Source: Pseudomonas oryzicola
GTDB taxonomy: Bacteria; Pseudomonadota; Gammaproteobacteria; Pseudomonadales; Pseudomonadaceae
DNA: 64,000 nt
Reading direction: 5' to 3'
NCBI RefSeq assembly: GCF_014269185.2
Contig: NZ_JABWRZ020000001.1
Span: 1,017,001-1,081,000 of the forward strand
Shown in pieces: positions 63,247-64,000 of this stretch. The position numbers were made by a program, and so were the translations under genes. How positions within the stretch are numbered: the first letter of the stretch is position 1; the number at the start of each line of letters is the position of its first letter. A model generated the notes under the pieces. The model saw only the letters and a list, made by a program, of their open reading frames with translations. It was not told the DNA's origin and did not search any database.

Positions 63247-64000
63247 ATGAACTTGTCACTCTATCTACTTACCGTGCTGATCTGGGGTACTACCTGGATC
63301 GCCCTCAAACTCCAGCTGGGCGTGGTCGCCATTCCGGTCTCGATCGTCTACCGCTTCGCCCTGGCCGGTCTGATCCTGTTCGCCTTCCTGCTGCTTACCC
63401 GCCGCCTGCAGCCGATGAACCGCCGTGGTCACCAGATCTGCCTGGCCCAGGGCCTGTGCCTGTTCTGCGTCAACTTCATCTGCTTCCTCAGCGCCAGCCA
63501 GTGGATCGCCAGCGGCCTGATTGCCGTGGTGTTTTCCACCGCCACCTTGTGGAACGCGCTCAACGCACGGATATTCTTTGGCCAGAAGATCGCCGGCAAT
63601 GTGCTCGGTGGCGGCGCCCTGGGCTTGCTCGGCCTGGGCCTGTTGTTCTGGCCGGAGCTGTCGCACCACACGGCCAGCCGCGAGACCCTGTATGGCCTTG
63701 GCCTGGCTTTGCTCGGCACCTTGTGTTTCTCGGCGGGCAACATGCTCTCGAGCATGCAGCAGAAGGCCGGGCTCAAGCCCATGACCACCAATGCCTGGGG
63801 CATGGTCTACGGCGCAGCGATGCTGGCGCTGTTCTGTGTGGTCAGTGGCGTGCCGTTCAGCATGGAGTGGAATGCACGTTATATCGGCTCGTTGCTGTAC
63901 CTGGTCATCCCGGGTTCGGTGATCGCCTTCACCGCCTACCTGACCCTGGTCGGGCGCATGGGGCCGGAGCGGGCGGCGTACTGCACGGTGCTGTTCCCGT
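63247..64000 (+). CDS. EamA/DMT-family exporter (truncated by window end)
   Basis: 251 residues are visible of what should be about 290-300. It starts MNLSLYLLTVLIWGTTWIAL and shows nine hydrophobic segments, with the EamA features LLTRRLQPMNRRG, ASQWIASGLIAVVFSTATLW and LLYLVIPGSVIAFTAYLTLV. It is a drug/metabolite or amino acid exporter; substrate not identifiable. The 3' end lies beyond the window. It is divergent from the AraC regulator. Confidence 0.88.
   Translation, partial: MNLSLYLLTVLIWGTTWIALKLQLGVVAIPVSIVYRFALAGLILFAFLLLTRRLQPMNRRGHQICLAQGLCLFCVNFICFLSASQWIASGLIAVVFSTATLWNALNARIFFGQKIAGNVLGGGALGLLGLGLLFWPELSHHTASRETLYGLGLALLGTLCFSAGNMLSSMQQKAGLKPMTTNAWGMVYGAAMLALFCVVSGVPFSMEWNARYIGSLLYLVIPGSVIAFTAYLTLVGRMGPERAAYCTVLFP

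Noticed and set aside
1..64000. CRISPR arrays, tRNA/rRNA genes, insertion sequences, prophage
   Set aside because: No regularly spaced direct repeats, transposase, integrase or phage structural genes, and no tRNA-like cloverleaf was noticed; a tRNA could still be missed by eye.

Overview
The window is GC-rich chromosomal DNA of a fluorescent pseudomonad of the Pseudomonas putida group. The evidence is protein-level: a PcaHG protocatechuate dioxygenase with the P. putida iron ligands, an HBM-type McpS-like chemoreceptor, the hmgR-hmgABC homogentisate cluster, a cyanide-insensitive oxidase, a 142-aa short LOV protein matching PpSB1-LOV as I remember it, an orphan PpoR-like LuxR protein, and many P. 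putida-type REP hairpins. From memory the gene order follows one stretch of the KT2440 chromosome. No rRNA, tRNA, insertion sequence, prophage or CRISPR array was seen.

Layout. 0.2-2.6 kb: an accessory island with a PAAR/LysM-like effector whose C-terminus is glycine-zipper membrane-active, followed by two paralogous small membrane proteins (probable immunity proteins). 2.6-8.2 kb: LysR/TauE, YgiN-like monooxygenase/MdaB quinone reductase, a second LysR, and periplasmic gamma-glutamyltransferase. 8.3-16.7 kb: McpS-like chemoreceptor, YpfJ-type zinc protease, pcaHG, trmA, a purine permease and an MFS exporter. 17-19.7 kb: cioAB plus a 51-aa third subunit behind a perfect ANR box. 19.8-26.3 kb: rlmG, orphan LuxR, fpr, mscL, radA and an NCS2 permease. 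26.6-30.5 kb: a PilZ protein, cstA-ybdD and a CobW/YjiA GTPase.

30.5-37.3 kb: a MTHFR-like protein with a cysteine-rich C-terminal domain, divergent from metE, then a thiolase and fabV. 37.5-43.2 kb: an alpha/beta hydrolase, folM-DUF1244-hopJ, an ABM-domain membrane protein, and a putative light-sensing module (class II LitR-like MerR regulator, PilZ-like protein, short LOV protein), then a flavodoxin. 43.3-47.5 kb: LysR/lrgA/lrgB, an epoxide-hydrolase-like enzyme and an SDR. 47.7-52 kb: hmgR divergent from hmgABC, completing tyrosine/phenylalanine catabolism to fumarate and acetoacetate. 52-55.7 kb: SirB1-like protein, leucine dehydrogenase, LexA-controlled yebG, PsiE-like protein, DUF3509 and an HPF-like protein. 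55.9-62.1 kb: a Fur-box-preceded iron operon (DUF3649, PepSY, DUF3325, ECF sigma, FecR, TonB-dependent transducer). The window ends with an AraC regulator and a truncated DMT-family exporter.

Most genes are core metabolism. The most interesting parts are the effector/immunity island at the left end, the LOV/LitR/PilZ light module, the MTHFR-like/metE pair, and several clear palindromic operators.
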